Assembly (NCBI RefSeq): GCF_013364215.1
Contig: NZ_CP054923.1
Span: 5,766,001-5,830,000 of the forward strand
Reading direction: 5' to 3'
Source: Verrucosispora sp. NA02020
GTDB taxonomy: Bacteria > Actinomycetota > Actinomycetes > Mycobacteriales > Micromonosporaceae
Length of the DNA stretch: 64,000 nt
Position numbers and translations under genes: made by a program. A model generated the notes under the pieces. That model ran no database searches and was not told the origin of the DNA. It worked only from the letters and a program-made list of their open reading frames with translations. Each line of letters opens with the position of its first letter. Within the stretch, counting starts at the first letter, position 1. This document shows, in pieces, positions 8,352 through 16,235 of this stretch.

Positions 8352-8684
8352 CGGAACACCCTTTCATGGCATGCCAGCAAAGACCATCGGGACGGCCAAC
8401 AAACAGGCCGTCCTGGACGTCTTCGCCACAGGAAGCCCAGGCTTCGGTTGGTGGCACCCCTGGCTGGCTGAAGCCTCGATTTAGCTGGTGGGCCGGAGGC
8501 GCCACCATGCGGACCACACCGCCACGTTCGCCAGCGCTCCGCTGACCCTGAGCCTGCCCGCCCACGGACCTCGGGGTCGTGCGTGATGATTCCGACATCA
8601 CCAGCTGGATCCGCCCGGCAGCCGCCATGACCTAAACCCTCGTGGATCTCCCTGGTCAGCGAAGAGAAAGCCCGGATTGCGCCA
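8352..8684. other. intergenic region without a supported gene
   Basis: Between the DUF488 gene and the toxin-antitoxin operator I find no frame with a good start site or family-like sequence. A short plus-strand frame from ATG 8371 (MPAKTIGTANKQAVLDVFAT, ending at 8484) has natural-looking composition and could be a gene remnant, but nothing else supports it. The region is likely islet debris plus the DUF488 promoter. Confidence 0.4.
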
Positions 8685-8715
8685 GGAGCTAGCTCCGTAG
8701 AACATCGGGTTCTAC
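8685..8715 (+). promoter_or_regulatory. double palindrome, probable autoregulatory operator of the toxin-antitoxin pair
   Basis: Two perfect palindromes abut: GGAGCTAGCTCC (8685-8696) and GTAGAAC-ATCGG-GTTCTAC (8697-8715). They end 10 bases before the antitoxin ATG. Phd/YefM antitoxins bind palindromes of this kind in their own promoter, so this is the expected operator. The position so close to the start codon suggests a very short or absent leader. Confidence 0.65.
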
Positions 8716-8725
8716 ACTCGGGTCC

Positions 8726-9004
8726 ATGGAACGCATCGGTGTCCGGGAGCTGAACCAGAACACGAGCCAGGTGTTGGCTCGAGTGAGTGGTGGGGAGACC
8801 CTCGAAATCACCGATCGTGGACACCCGATCGCCCGACTTGTTCCGGTAGGTGACGACAGGTCGATTCTGGCCAAGCTGGTAGCGGCAGGGCGGGCAGTCG
8901 CCCCCACCGGTGGGGGCTCTGTCCCACTTCCTCCGCAGCTCGGCGACGAGAGTGTGGACGTGGCCGCCTCGCTCACGGCGATGCGTGACGAGGAGCGCTG
9001 GTGA
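8726..9004 (+). CDS. Phd/YefM-type antitoxin
   Basis: The protein is 92 residues. The N-terminal DNA-binding fold is clear: MERIGVRELNQNTSQVLARV, then GGETLEITDRGHPIARLVPV, the classical Phd/YefM pattern. The C-terminal third is the flexible toxin-neutralising region (SLTAMRDEERW). It overlaps the PIN toxin start by four bases, so stoichiometry is set by coupled translation. Repression of its own promoter through the upstream palindromes is likely. Confidence 0.93.
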   Translation: MERIGVRELNQNTSQVLARVSGGETLEITDRGHPIARLVPVGDDRSILAKLVAAGRAVAPTGGGSVPLPPQLGDESVDVAASLTAMRDEERW

Positions 9005-9411
9005 TCTATCTCGACTCCGCCGCCGTCATCAAGCTGGTGCGGCAGGAAGCATGCAGCACCGACCTCGTCTCCTGGCTCAACGAGCACGACGACGTGCCGC
9101 TGGTCTCCTCCGCGCTCGTCGAGGTGGAAGTACCCAGAGCGCTCCGCCGATCGGCTCCGCAGGCGTTGATCGGAGTGCCGGCTGCTGTCGGACGACTGTT
9201 CCGACTGGAGATCGACAGCACGATCCGTGCCACCGCGGCCGCCTTCGCCGAGCCGACGCTCCGCAGCCTCGACGCCATCCACCTGGCCACCGCCCAGGTG
9301 CTGACCAACGAGTCCGGCACGGCACTGACCGCCTTCGTCACCTACGACCGGCGGCTGCTCGCTTGTGCCAAGGAAGCAGGGCTGCCCGTAGCAAGCCCCG
9401 GCCAGAACTGA
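9001..9411 (+). CDS. vapC: PIN-domain ribonuclease toxin, VapC type
   Basis: The protein is 136 residues. The PIN-domain acidic residues are in place: Asp5 in MIYLDSAAVIKL, Glu in the SSALVEVEVPRAL helix, Asp in SLDAIHLATAQ and Asp in FVTYDRRLLACA. VapC toxins cleave tRNA or rRNA when released from the antitoxin; the specific target cannot be read from sequence. The GTG start overlaps the antitoxin stop (GTGA). All catalytic positions are intact, so the toxin is expected to be functional. It lies about 110 bases from tRNA-Met, at the edge of the lower-GC islet. Confidence 0.92.
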   Translation: MIYLDSAAVIKLVRQEACSTDLVSWLNEHDDVPLVSSALVEVEVPRALRRSAPQALIGVPAAVGRLFRLEIDSTIRATAAAFAEPTLRSLDAIHLATAQVLTNESGTALTAFVTYDRRLLACAKEAGLPVASPGQN

Positions 9412-9517
9412 CCCACGAATCCATCACCCCGCACGAAGTCCGGCCACCGGGTTGGCGCGACGTCGGCCCGTAGCCCGCGTTCTGCGACCTTGGACCCTCT
9501 GTTGGGGTATCCGTAGC

Positions 9518-9594
9518 TGGTGGGGCGGACGGGACTCGAACCCGTGACCGAGGGATTATGAGTCCCCTGCTCTAACCGGCTGAGCTACCGCCCC
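9518..9594 (-). tRNA. tRNA-Met (anticodon CAT)
   Basis: The minus strand folds into a complete cloverleaf: acceptor GGGGCGG pairing with CCGCCCC, D arm TAGCTCAGCCGGTTAGAGC, anticodon loop CTCATAA, T loop GGTTCGAACCC and an encoded CCA (77 bases). The GACTCATAATC anticodon arm is like elongator tRNA-Met; a tRNA-Ile2 that also reads CAT before lysidine modification cannot be ruled out. The initiator type is unlikely because acceptor pair 1-72 is a normal G-C. Confidence 0.93.
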
Positions 9595-9653
9595 GGCACC
9601 GCGCGGATCTTATCCCGCCCAGTCGATCACCGGCCAGCATCGGTGGCCGCTTC

Positions 9654-11348
9654 TCACCGGCGTCGCCCCCGCGCCAACAGCACGATGGGCAACGCGAGGA
9701 TAACAGTGAGCAGCCAGCCTCGGACGGCCGCACCCCACCGCCCGCCGACGTCTCCGGTGGGGGGTTCGAGGACCACGTCGATGGTGAGCAGCAGGGCCCG
9801 GCCGCCGAGCCCGAGGACGACCAGGCCGCCGAGCAGCAGGAGCAACGTCTCCCGCCGGGCACGCCGGGAGCGGGGAACGTGGTCGCGGTCGTCGCGTACG
9901 CCGCCGGGTTGTGGGATCTGCTCAGGGTCGCGGGGCGGCATGGCGACCTGCCGGTCGGCGGGTACGGCGGCGTCCAACACGCCCAGGCCGGGTGGGCGCA
10001 GGTCGTACAGGGTCGGCTCGACGTGCAGCACGATCGCGTCGTGGCCGATGAGTTGGCGGGCGCCGTCGGGCCAGGCGAGCATGGCGGCGCAGTCGGCGTA
10101 CCGGACGGTCAGCGGGCCGCCGTCACCGAGGTAGCTGATGCCGTCGGGGCCGACGCGGAGCTGGCCGTCGTCGTCGCGGGAACGGTGGGCGGTGCCGGCG
10201 GGGATCGCCTCGGAGATGGTGGGGGCGGCGACGAAACCGGCCCAGTCGGCACGGGTGCCCTCGGGCACCATCAGCAGGGCCGAGGCGTGCACCTCGTGGG
10301 CGACCTCGTGCAGGTCGGCCACGGTGACCGCCCTCAGTGCGGCGCGGTGCTCGTCGAGGCTGAGGTTGGGCTCGCCGGTGAGCAGGTTGAAGGCGTACCC
10401 GGTCAGTCTGGCGGCGTCGGCCTCGGCGGTGGCCAGCATCTCGATGCGCTTGGCCACGGCGGCGTCGAGGTCGGCCTGGTCTATCCGGCCGACCCGGAGC
10501 GTGGCCAGCACGTCGACGAAGCCGCCGAGGACGGCGTCCTGCTTCTCGGCCAGCGCGTCGGCGAGGGCGCGCAGGACGGCGTGGCCGTCACCGCGCGGCT
10601 CGTAGCCGCCGGCGATCGTGTAGGAGAGGCCGGCGTCCTGGCGCAACGCGCGGAACAGTTCGCGTTCCAGCACGTCGGCGAAGAGTCCGGCGGCGTGCCC
10701 GCGCCGCACCACCGCGTCGAGCACCACGGCCTGGTTGCCGCGCACGAAGTACGCCGGCGTGGCGGGCAGTGCCGACGACGCGGCCGGCACGGGCTGCCGG
10801 GTGCCGCCGGGCAGTTTCAGGGTCAGCCCGTCGGGGACCCGGTCACCGGCGATCCAGAGCACCGCGTTCTCGCGGGTGAACCAGCGCGCCGCCCACTGAC
10901 GCAGGTCGTCGGCGGTGAGCGCGGCGAGTCCCCACTCGGGGTAGCTGCCCAGCCCGAAGTCGCGGGCACCGTGCCGCCACAGTGGGATGTCGTCGATGGC
11001 CGCGCTGCCCCGGCTGCTCCACTCGGTCCGCAGGATGTCCTTCTCCACCTCCAGCCGCCCGGTGGGCAGGTCGGCGAGGTGGGCGCAGACGGCGGTCAGG
11101 AAGGTGGCGACGTCCTGCTCGGAGCCCTGCATGTGGAAGGTGGTGAAGACCGGTCCGGTGGCGCCGTTGAAGTGGTGGTCGGCGCTGCCCAGCGGGGCGA
11201 GGGCGAGGTGTTCGAGCAGGTGCGTGATGCCGTGCCGGGCGAGGGTCTCGTCGGCGGTGCCGACCCGGAAGGTCAGCCCGGCCCGCATCGGCCCGCCGGT
11301 CGGCGCGAGCAGCGTGGGGACCCCGTCGGTGTCCAGGTGCGCGATCAC
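9654..11348 (-). CDS. M16-family metallopeptidase-like protein with C-terminal membrane anchor
   Basis: The protein is 564 residues. The inverted zinc motif HLLEH is at residues 43-47 and a downstream EVEKDILRTEW block (about 100-110) supplies the distal glutamate region, so the first half is an active-type M16 domain; a second, inactive-type half follows. After about residue 480 a charged linker (SRRARRE) leads to two hydrophobic helices (LLLLLGGLVVLGLGG and WLLTVILALPIVLLA) that should hold the protein at the membrane, an unusual addition for this family. The GTG start overlaps the TGA of the upstream gene (GTGA), so both are one operon. Substrate is unknown. It could process secreted or membrane peptides. 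Confidence 0.85.
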   Translation of the reverse strand: MIAHLDTDGVPTLLAPTGGPMRAGLTFRVGTADETLARHGITHLLEHLALAPLGSADHHFNGATGPVFTTFHMQGSEQDVATFLTAVCAHLADLPTGRLEVEKDILRTEWSSRGSAAIDDIPLWRHGARDFGLGSYPEWGLAALTADDLRQWAARWFTRENAVLWIAGDRVPDGLTLKLPGGTRQPVPAASSALPATPAYFVRGNQAVVLDAVVRRGHAAGLFADVLERELFRALRQDAGLSYTIAGGYEPRGDGHAVLRALADALAEKQDAVLGGFVDVLATLRVGRIDQADLDAAVAKRIEMLATAEADAARLTGYAFNLLTGEPNLSLDEHRAALRAVTVADLHEVAHEVHASALLMVPEGTRADWAGFVAAPTISEAIPAGTAHRSRDDDGQLRVGPDGISYLGDGGPLTVRYADCAAMLAWPDGARQLIGHDAIVLHVEPTLYDLRPPGLGVLDAAVPADRQVAMPPRDPEQIPQPGGVRDDRDHVPRSRRARRETLLLLLGGLVVLGLGGRALLLTIDVVLEPPTGDVGGRWGAAVRGWLLTVILALPIVLLARGRRR

Positions 11349-12307
11349 GACTGGCCGGCCTTCGCGTACGCCTTCGCGCGCAACCGCAGGAACTCGGTCG
11401 CCCCGTCGCCGAGGTAGCCGAACATCGACTCGTCGCCGACACCGCCGAGTGCGGCGAACTCCCGTGCCGCCGGGTGCCACTCCTGCATCAGGCAGAACGC
11501 GAGGGCGAAGGTGCTGCGTACCCACACCCCACCCCAGCCGTCGCGGTAGTCGGGGTGCCAGACGGAGCGTTCCGCCGCCGCGCGGATCCGGGCGGCCACC
11601 GCCGGGTCGCGCAGGAACTCGCTCGCGGCGGAGACCCGGTCATGGTCGAGGGCCTGTTCCAGGTACGCCTCGACGACGAGTACCGCGTTGGCGGCCCCGG
11701 GTGGTGCGGCCTCGGCGCACTCGTGGGCGAACGCGTGCGCCTTCTCCCAGGTGCCGCTCCACTTGGGGCAGAGCTGTTGGAGCAACGACGCCTGTGCCGG
11801 CAGGTGATGTGGGTGGTGGGCGGCGAGCCGGTCGTACCGGCGGCGGGCCTCGGCCTGCCCCACCTGGAGTCCCCGGCCGCTGGTGATCCGCTGGGTCCAT
11901 GCTGCCGCGTCCTGCGGGTGGCGGGCGGTGACCTCGATCAGGATCTGCTCGGCCCGGCGCAGGTGGTCGAAGAAGTCGGCGAACTGCTTGCGGCTGACAT
12001 GCTGGGCCCGTCGCGCGGTGCGGATGCGCCAGCCGGCCCGGATCAGGTGTGCGCCGAGCATCGCCCCGGCCACCGGGTCCTCGGGATGTTCGGCGAACAC
12101 CTCGTGCAGGAACCTCTCCGCGTCGGGGACGTCGCCGATCTCGCCGACCAGGACTGTCCGGCCGTGTGCGTCCTGGGCGTCGACGAGCGCGCGCAGGGTC
12201 GGCCAGTCACCGGCAGCCAGAGCATCCCGACCGGTCGCGACCTGCGGATATGCCGCAGCGACGTCGAAGGTCACCGGCGGGAGGGGTGCGGGCACAGCGA
12301 GGATCAT
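11345..12307 (-). CDS. helical-repeat (TPR-like) protein of unknown function
   Basis: The protein is 320 residues, soluble, without signal peptide. It is almost entirely helical, with repeated A/L-rich helix pairs such as GRDALAAGDWPTLRALVD, FLHEVFAEHPEDPVAGAMLG and ILIEVTARHPQDAAAWTQRI, which resemble degenerate TPR units. I do not recognise a named domain with certainty. It is translationally coupled to the M16-like protein downstream, which suggests a scaffold or adaptor role for it. The ATG at 12307 has no strong ribosome-binding site. Confidence 0.72.
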   Translation of the reverse strand: MILAVPAPLPPVTFDVAAAYPQVATGRDALAAGDWPTLRALVDAQDAHGRTVLVGEIGDVPDAERFLHEVFAEHPEDPVAGAMLGAHLIRAGWRIRTARRAQHVSRKQFADFFDHLRRAEQILIEVTARHPQDAAAWTQRITSGRGLQVGQAEARRRYDRLAAHHPHHLPAQASLLQQLCPKWSGTWEKAHAFAHECAEAAPPGAANAVLVVEAYLEQALDHDRVSAASEFLRDPAVAARIRAAAERSVWHPDYRDGWGGVWVRSTFALAFCLMQEWHPAAREFAALGGVGDESMFGYLGDGATEFLRLRAKAYAKAGQS

Positions 12308-12447
12308 AAGTGATCATCTTCGGCTCCGGTGTCCCCGTTTTCGCTGCCCGCCGCCGCCGTGCGGCCAGGCCCGGCTCGACCGGGGCCGGCGTCGGAGACG
12401 ACGAACGCCCACCGGGTGCCGGTGGGCGTTGCGGGGAGTAAGGAGAG

Positions 12448-12520
12448 CTCCCCCGTTTGGACTCGAACCAAAAACCTGCCGGTTAACAGCCGGCTGCTCT
12501 GCCAATTGAGCTACGGGGGA
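12448..12520 (-). tRNA. tRNA-Asn (anticodon GTT)
   Basis: On the minus strand the 73-base cloverleaf has acceptor TCCCCCG/CGGGGGA, D arm TAGCTCAATTGGCAGAGC, anticodon loop CTGTTAA and T arm GGTTTTTGGTTCGAGTCC. The discriminator is G, as expected for tRNA-Asn, and CCA is not encoded. Confidence 0.95.
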
Positions 12521-12793
12521 CCGAGCACCGCTTGGTGCGGATCTCTCCGCGCCGCGCGACCGGCACAAGAGTACAGGATTCCGGGGGGTCGTGGGCTAGG
12601 GGGTTATCCATCCACAGGACAGGACGCCAACCGGACGCAGACGGATAAATCGTCATCGCGGCCCAAGGAGGTATGAGCGGAGAGGAGGATGGGTAGATAA
12701 CTGCCGACGACATGACGCAGGCGCGAGTTCGATCGACCACCGCCCGGCCTCCGGGAGGCGGAAGACAGCGCGCCAGGTACGAAAGGAGCCGCC

Positions 12794-13171
12794 ATGCGCG
12801 GAAAGATCATGTTCCTTGGCGGGCTGGCTGCGGGGTTCGTCCTGGGCGCCCGTGCCGGCCGTGAGAAGTACGAGGAGCTGGTGATCCAGGGCCGCAAGGT
12901 CCTCGACCACCCGACGGTCCAGGAGGCGGCCGGGGTCGCGCAGGCCCAGGCCAACCGCCTCTACCAGGAGGGCAAGGACAAGCTCGAGCACTCCAAGCTG
13001 GGCGAGAAGCTGCACAGCAACGGCAAGCACGGGCTGACCCCGGCGGACGACACCTACGCCGGCACTCCGGCGACGGCGGGCAGCAAGGCGGGCGGCAGCT
13101 CGTCGAGCGCGACCAGTTCGACGTCGGCCACCCCCCGCAAGCCGACCGGCACCAACGGCAGCACTCTCTAG
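12794..13171 (+). CDS. YtxH-like small membrane-anchored protein
   Basis: The protein is 125 residues. It starts with a short positively charged end and a hydrophobic stretch (IMFLGGLAAGFVLGARAG) followed by REKYEELV, the pattern of actinobacterial YtxH-type proteins. A helical middle part (TVQEAAGVAQAQANRLYQEG) precedes a Ser/Thr/Gly-rich tail. Such proteins are associated with envelope or stress responses, without a defined activity. GAAAGGAG precedes the ATG. A strong hairpin follows the stop. Confidence 0.8.
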   Translation: MRGKIMFLGGLAAGFVLGARAGREKYEELVIQGRKVLDHPTVQEAAGVAQAQANRLYQEGKDKLEHSKLGEKLHSNGKHGLTPADDTYAGTPATAGSKAGGSSSSATSSTSATPRKPTGTNGSTL

Positions 13172-13183
13172 AGCCGTACGCGA

Positions 13184-13218
13184 ACGGGCCCGGCCGCCAC
13201 CTCGGCGGCCGGGCCCGT
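13184..13218 (+). terminator. strong hairpin after YtxH-like gene
   Basis: A perfect 15-base-pair stem (ACGGGCCCGGCCGCC) with loop ACCTC lies 12 bases after the stop codon. No T-tract follows, which is normal for actinobacterial terminators. Confidence 0.8.
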
Positions 13219-13288
13219 CGCTGTGTATCCGCCGATCGACGCAGGCTCCGGGCGCGACGTCCGGCCGCACTCGGCTGAGCCGAGCGAC

Positions 13289-13338
13289 GAGGTGGGGAGA
13301 TTTGTTGTCGCTGGAGCGACAAGAAATCTCCCCACCTC
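13289..13338. repeat. long near-perfect inverted repeat in intergenic space
   Basis: Two 23-base arms beginning GAGGTGGGGAGATTT and ending CCCCACCTC are separated by TGGA, with a single mismatch. The arms are less G/C-rich than the surroundings. It lies in the roughly 380-base gap between the YtxH-like terminator and the ROK gene, where I see no other gene. It looks like a mobile palindromic element of the REP/MITE kind, or less likely a terminator. I believe similar sequences occur in other Micromonospora genomes, from memory. Confidence 0.75.
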
Positions 13339-13600
13339 ACGATCGCCCCGTCCCCACAGCACCTCCCGCCCCTCGCCGCCCACTCGTCGTGCCCGGACAG
13401 GTGCCGGTCGCGCAGGATCGGGGCACCCGGGCCAGGGCAGGAGGTGCCGGCCGAAGGTCGAGAACCAGGGCGGGCGGGACCGGGCGCAGCGGGACAGAGC
13501 AGGGCGCGCCCAGGACCGGACAGCGCAGGCACTGGGCGGACGATTCCGGCCACAGTGCCGAAACACCGTCGTGGAAGACTCCTGACCGGAGGTGGTGGGG

Positions 13601-14779
13601 ATGGCCCTTCTCCGGCCGGAGAACCCGCAGCAGGCGCGACTCGTCCGGTTGCTGCGCGACGAGGGCCCGCGTTCCCGGGTCGAGCTGGGTGACCTGCTCG
13701 GCCTGTCGCGTACCACTCTCACCACCGAACTGGATCGCCTCGTCGCCCGCGGCCTGATCGAGACCGCCGGCCCGGCCGCGTCCCGGGGCGGACGGCGCTC
13801 GTCCCTGCTCCGGCTCGCCGCCGGGGTGCGGTTCGTCGGCGTGCTCGTCGGGGCCGACCGGATCAGCGTGGCGGTCACCGACGGTGAGTTGAACGTGCTG
13901 GCCGAGGCGAGCGAGCCGGCCGACGTCCGCCAGGGACCCGAGCCGGTGATCGGGCGGTGCGTCGAACTGGCCGGCAAGCTCCGCGCCGAGTCGGGAGGCG
14001 CCGAACCCACCGGTGTCGGTGTCGCGTTGCCCGGGCCGGTCGACGACGGCGCCTCCATCGCGCCGACCGCGCTGCCCGGCTGGCAGCGCTTCCCGGTCCG
14101 GGACGCCTTCGCCGCCGAGCTGGGCTGCCCGGCGCTGGTCGACAACGACGCGAACGTGCTGGCGCTGGGCGAGCAGCACGCCGGCATCGGCCGCACCTTC
14201 GACGACTTCCTCTATCTGAAGCTGGGCACGTCGATCGGCTGCGGACTGGTGCTCGGCGGCACGCTGTACCGCGGATCGACCAGCAGCGCCGGCGACATCG
14301 CGCACCTGCCGCTCTCCGAGGACGGGCCGACCTGCGCCTGCGGGGAGGTCGGCTGCCTGGAGGCGTACTGCGGCGACGCCGGGCTGACCCGGGCCGCGAC
14401 GGCCGTGGCACGGACCGGCCGCTGCGCGCCGCTGGCCGCGCGGTTGGCCGACGCCGGCACGCTGACCGTGTCGGACGTGGCCGCCGCCGCGCTCGCCGGG
14501 GACCCGACGGCCCAGGCACTGGTACGCGACGCCGCACGCCGCCTCGGCCAGGTGCTCGTCGGCCTGGTCAGCTTCTTCAACCCGGGGATCGTGGTGATCG
14601 GCGGCGCGCCGGAAGGGCTCGGGCACATCCTGCTCGCCGAGGTACGGGGCGTGGTCTACCGCCGGTCGGCACCGACGGCCACCGGCACCATGCCGGTGGT
14701 CCTCTCCGACCTGGCCGACCGGGCCGGCCTGGTGGGCGCGGCCCGGCTGGCCAGCGAGCACGTCTTCACCGTCGACTGA
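13601..14779 (+). CDS. ROK family transcriptional regulator
   Basis: The protein is 392 residues. The N-terminal winged helix reads QQARLVRLLRDEGPRSRVEL, then LGLSRTTLTTELDRL. The ROK sugar-kinase-like part follows, with the zinc motif CACGEVGCLEAYC and glycine-rich KLGTSIGCGLVLGG. The ATG at 13601 is chosen because GGAGG lies 8 bases upstream; the GTG at 13592 falls inside that site. Such regulators bind sugars or sugar phosphates and repress catabolic operons. It converges on the sugar isomerase and may control the neighbouring carbohydrate genes. It is of the same length and layout as the ROK protein at 36 kb, a probable paralogue. Confidence 0.92.
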   Translation: MALLRPENPQQARLVRLLRDEGPRSRVELGDLLGLSRTTLTTELDRLVARGLIETAGPAASRGGRRSSLLRLAAGVRFVGVLVGADRISVAVTDGELNVLAEASEPADVRQGPEPVIGRCVELAGKLRAESGGAEPTGVGVALPGPVDDGASIAPTALPGWQRFPVRDAFAAELGCPALVDNDANVLALGEQHAGIGRTFDDFLYLKLGTSIGCGLVLGGTLYRGSTSSAGDIAHLPLSEDGPTCACGEVGCLEAYCGDAGLTRAATAVARTGRCAPLAARLADAGTLTVSDVAAAALAGDPTAQALVRDAARRLGQVLVGLVSFFNPGIVVIGGAPEGLGHILLAEVRGVVYRRSAPTATGTMPVVLSDLADRAGLVGAARLASEHVFTVD

Positions 14780-14790
14780 CCGGGATGTGT

Positions 14791-14823
14791 CGACCGGGGG
14801 CCGGGGCGGTCGGCCCCCGGTCG
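14791..14823 (+). terminator. hairpin after ROK gene
   Basis: A perfect 13-base-pair stem (CGACCGGGGGCCG) with a seven-base loop lies 11 bases after the ROK stop codon, just before the 40-bp tandem repeat of the convergent gene. Confidence 0.75.
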
Positions 14824-14825
14824 GC

Positions 14826-14945
14826 GGGATCGATCCTTGCTGCTGAACGCGCCGTCGAAGGCGGCGGGATCAGTCCTTGCTGCTGAACGCGGCGTCGAAG
14901 GCGGCGGGATCAGTCCTTGCTGCTGAACGCGGCGTCGAAGGCGGC
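14826..14945. repeat. three tandem 40-bp copies over the 3' end of the isomerase gene
   Basis: A 40-base unit (14826-14865, 14866-14905, 14906-14945) beginning GGGATCAGTCCTTGCTGCTG is repeated three times; the last two are identical and the first has three changes. The unit at 14906-14945 contains the stop codon and the last ten codons of the isomerase ([10 protein letters not shown]). The other two copies lie beyond the stop, so the gene end was duplicated outward without changing the protein. Confidence 0.92.
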
Positions 14946-15917
14946 GGACGGGGCGTCGAAGGCGAGGCGACGGACGAACTGGAGTGCCTCGGGAGCACCG
15001 ACCAGCCGGTCCATGCCGGCGTCCTCCCACTCGATCGAGATCGGCCCGTCGTAGCCGATCGCGTTGAGGGCGCGGAAGCAGTCCTCCCACGGCACGTCGC
15101 CGTGCCCGGTGGAGACGAAGTCCCAGCCGCGCCGCAGGTCCGCCCAGGGCAGGTGCGAGGCCAGCCGGCCGCGCCGACCGTCGCCGGTGCGTACCTTCGC
15201 GTCCTTGCAGTCGACGTGGTAGATCCGGTCGGCGAAGTCGAAGATGAAGTTGACCGGGTCGAGCTCCTGCCAGACGAAGTGCGACGGGTCCCAGTTCAGC
15301 CCGAACGCCTCCCGGTGCCCGATCGCCTCCAGGGTGCGCCTGGTGGTGTAGTAGTCGTACGCGATCTCGCTCGGGTGCACCTCGTGGGCGAACCGGACCC
15401 CGACGGAGTCGAAGACGTCCAGGATCGGGTTCCACCGGTCGGCGAAGTCCTGGTAGCCACGCTCGATCATCGACGGCGGCACGGGCGGGAACATCGCCAG
15501 GGTGTGCCAGATCGACGAGCCGGTGAAGCCGACGACGGTGTTGACGCCGAGCTTCGCCGCCGCGCGGGCGGTGTCCTTGATCTCCTCGGCGGCCCGCTGG
15601 CGTACGCCCTCGGGTTCGCCGTCGCCCCAGATCCTGGCCGGCAGGATGCCCTGGTGCCGTTCGTCGATCGGGTGGTCGCAGACCGCCTGGCCGACGAGGT
15701 GGTTGGAGATCGTGAAGACCTGGAGGTTGTGCTTGGCCAGCGTCTCCCGTTTGCGGTCGACGTACGAGTCGTCGGCCAGGGCCTTGTCGACCTCGAAGTG
15801 GTCGCCCCAGCAGGCGATCTCCAGCCCGTCGTAGCCCCACTCGGCGGCGAGCCGGCACACCTCGTCGAACGGAAGGTCGGCCCACTGGCCGGTGAACAGC
15901 GTGATCGGTCGCGCCAT
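14910..15917 (-). CDS. sugar phosphate isomerase/epimerase (xylose isomerase-like TIM barrel)
   Basis: The protein is 335 residues. The barrel signatures are visible: [16 protein letters not shown] near the N-terminus, [16 protein letters not shown] in the middle, and the metal-ligand regions [24 protein letters not shown] and ISIEWEDAG. Relatives isomerise or epimerise sugars and keto-sugars, often with Gfo/Idh dehydrogenases. GGGGAGAA precedes the ATG. Upstream lie three 20-bp direct repeats next to a TAGAGT -10 element, a probable operator. The two secreted enzymes that follow upstream on the same strand suggest a keto-sugar route: oxidation or hydrolysis outside, isomerisation inside. That link is inference. 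Confidence 0.9.
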   Translation of the reverse strand: MARPITLFTGQWADLPFDEVCRLAAEWGYDGLEIACWGDHFEVDKALADDSYVDRKRETLAKHNLQVFTISNHLVGQAVCDHPIDERHQGILPARIWGDGEPEGVRQRAAEEIKDTARAAAKLGVNTVVGFTGSSIWHTLAMFPPVPPSMIERGYQDFADRWNPILDVFDSVGVRFAHEVHPSEIAYDYYTTRRTLEAIGHREAFGLNWDPSHFVWQELDPVNFIFDFADRIYHVDCKDAKVRTGDGRRGRLASHLPWADLRRGWDFVSTGHGDVPWEDCFRALNAIGYDGPISIEWEDAGMDRLVGAPEALQFVRRLAFDAPSAAFDAAFSSKD

Positions 15918-16106
15918 AGTTCTTCTCCCCTGTGCGTGTGGTGGGGATTCCGTACCTGCGTGACCGGGGCGAGGGCGGCCGGACGTGGCGGCCTGCGAGG
16001 GGATGGGCCGGTGGGCGCGCTAGCACCTGGGACCGACGGGTTGCGCCTCCCGTCGGTGCACCGGCCACCTCGCGGTCGCCGCCTTCACTCTAGGCGCGTG
16101 CCGCAC

Positions 16107-16166
16107 CGTTGCGGAAGGTGTCGCGCGGCCGCAGAAGGTGCCGCGCGGTTGTGCAAGGTGCCGCGC
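16107..16166 (-). promoter_or_regulatory. three 20-bp direct repeats upstream of the isomerase promoter
   Basis: Read on the minus strand, three adjacent 20-base units share GCGCGGCACCTT or a one-base variant (16147-16166, 16127-16146, 16107-16126). A TAGAGT box at 16087-16092 lies just downstream, so the last unit overlaps the -35 position. This arrangement fits cooperative binding of a regulator, plausibly the convergent ROK protein. Confidence 0.55.
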
Positions 16167-16180
16167 AGCGCGCGGTGGGT

Positions 16181-16235
16181 GTAAGGAGGGGTCCCCTGTA
16201 CAACGCCAGGCGTTAGCAGGGGACCCCTGCTTTCA
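16181..16235. repeat. palindromic intergenic element, copy 1
   Basis: Arms GGGGTCCCCTG (16188-16198) and CAGGGGACCCC (16217-16227) flank a core CAACGCCAGGCGTTAG. It sits between the convergent-side end of the ThuA gene and the isomerase promoter, where it could act as a terminator. It is one of five related copies in this window. Confidence 0.85.

Noticed and set aside
8348-8824. Minus-strand frame across the islet intergenic region and antitoxin
   Set aside because: Composition is not protein-like and it covers the operator and antitoxin start, which are clearly functional.
9518-9594. Duplicate tRNA end as proof of an integrated element
   Set aside because: I could not find a second copy of the tRNA 3' end or an integrase within the window, so integration at this tRNA remains unproven.
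13289-13338. Interpretation as CRISPR repeat
   Set aside because: Only one palindrome is present, without spacing or further units. No CRISPR array or cas gene was seen anywhere in the window.
14656-14909. Extension of the isomerase through the duplicated 3' end
   Set aside because: A clean stop at 14910-14912 lies in the first duplicated unit; the extended frame needs a shift and has no family similarity.
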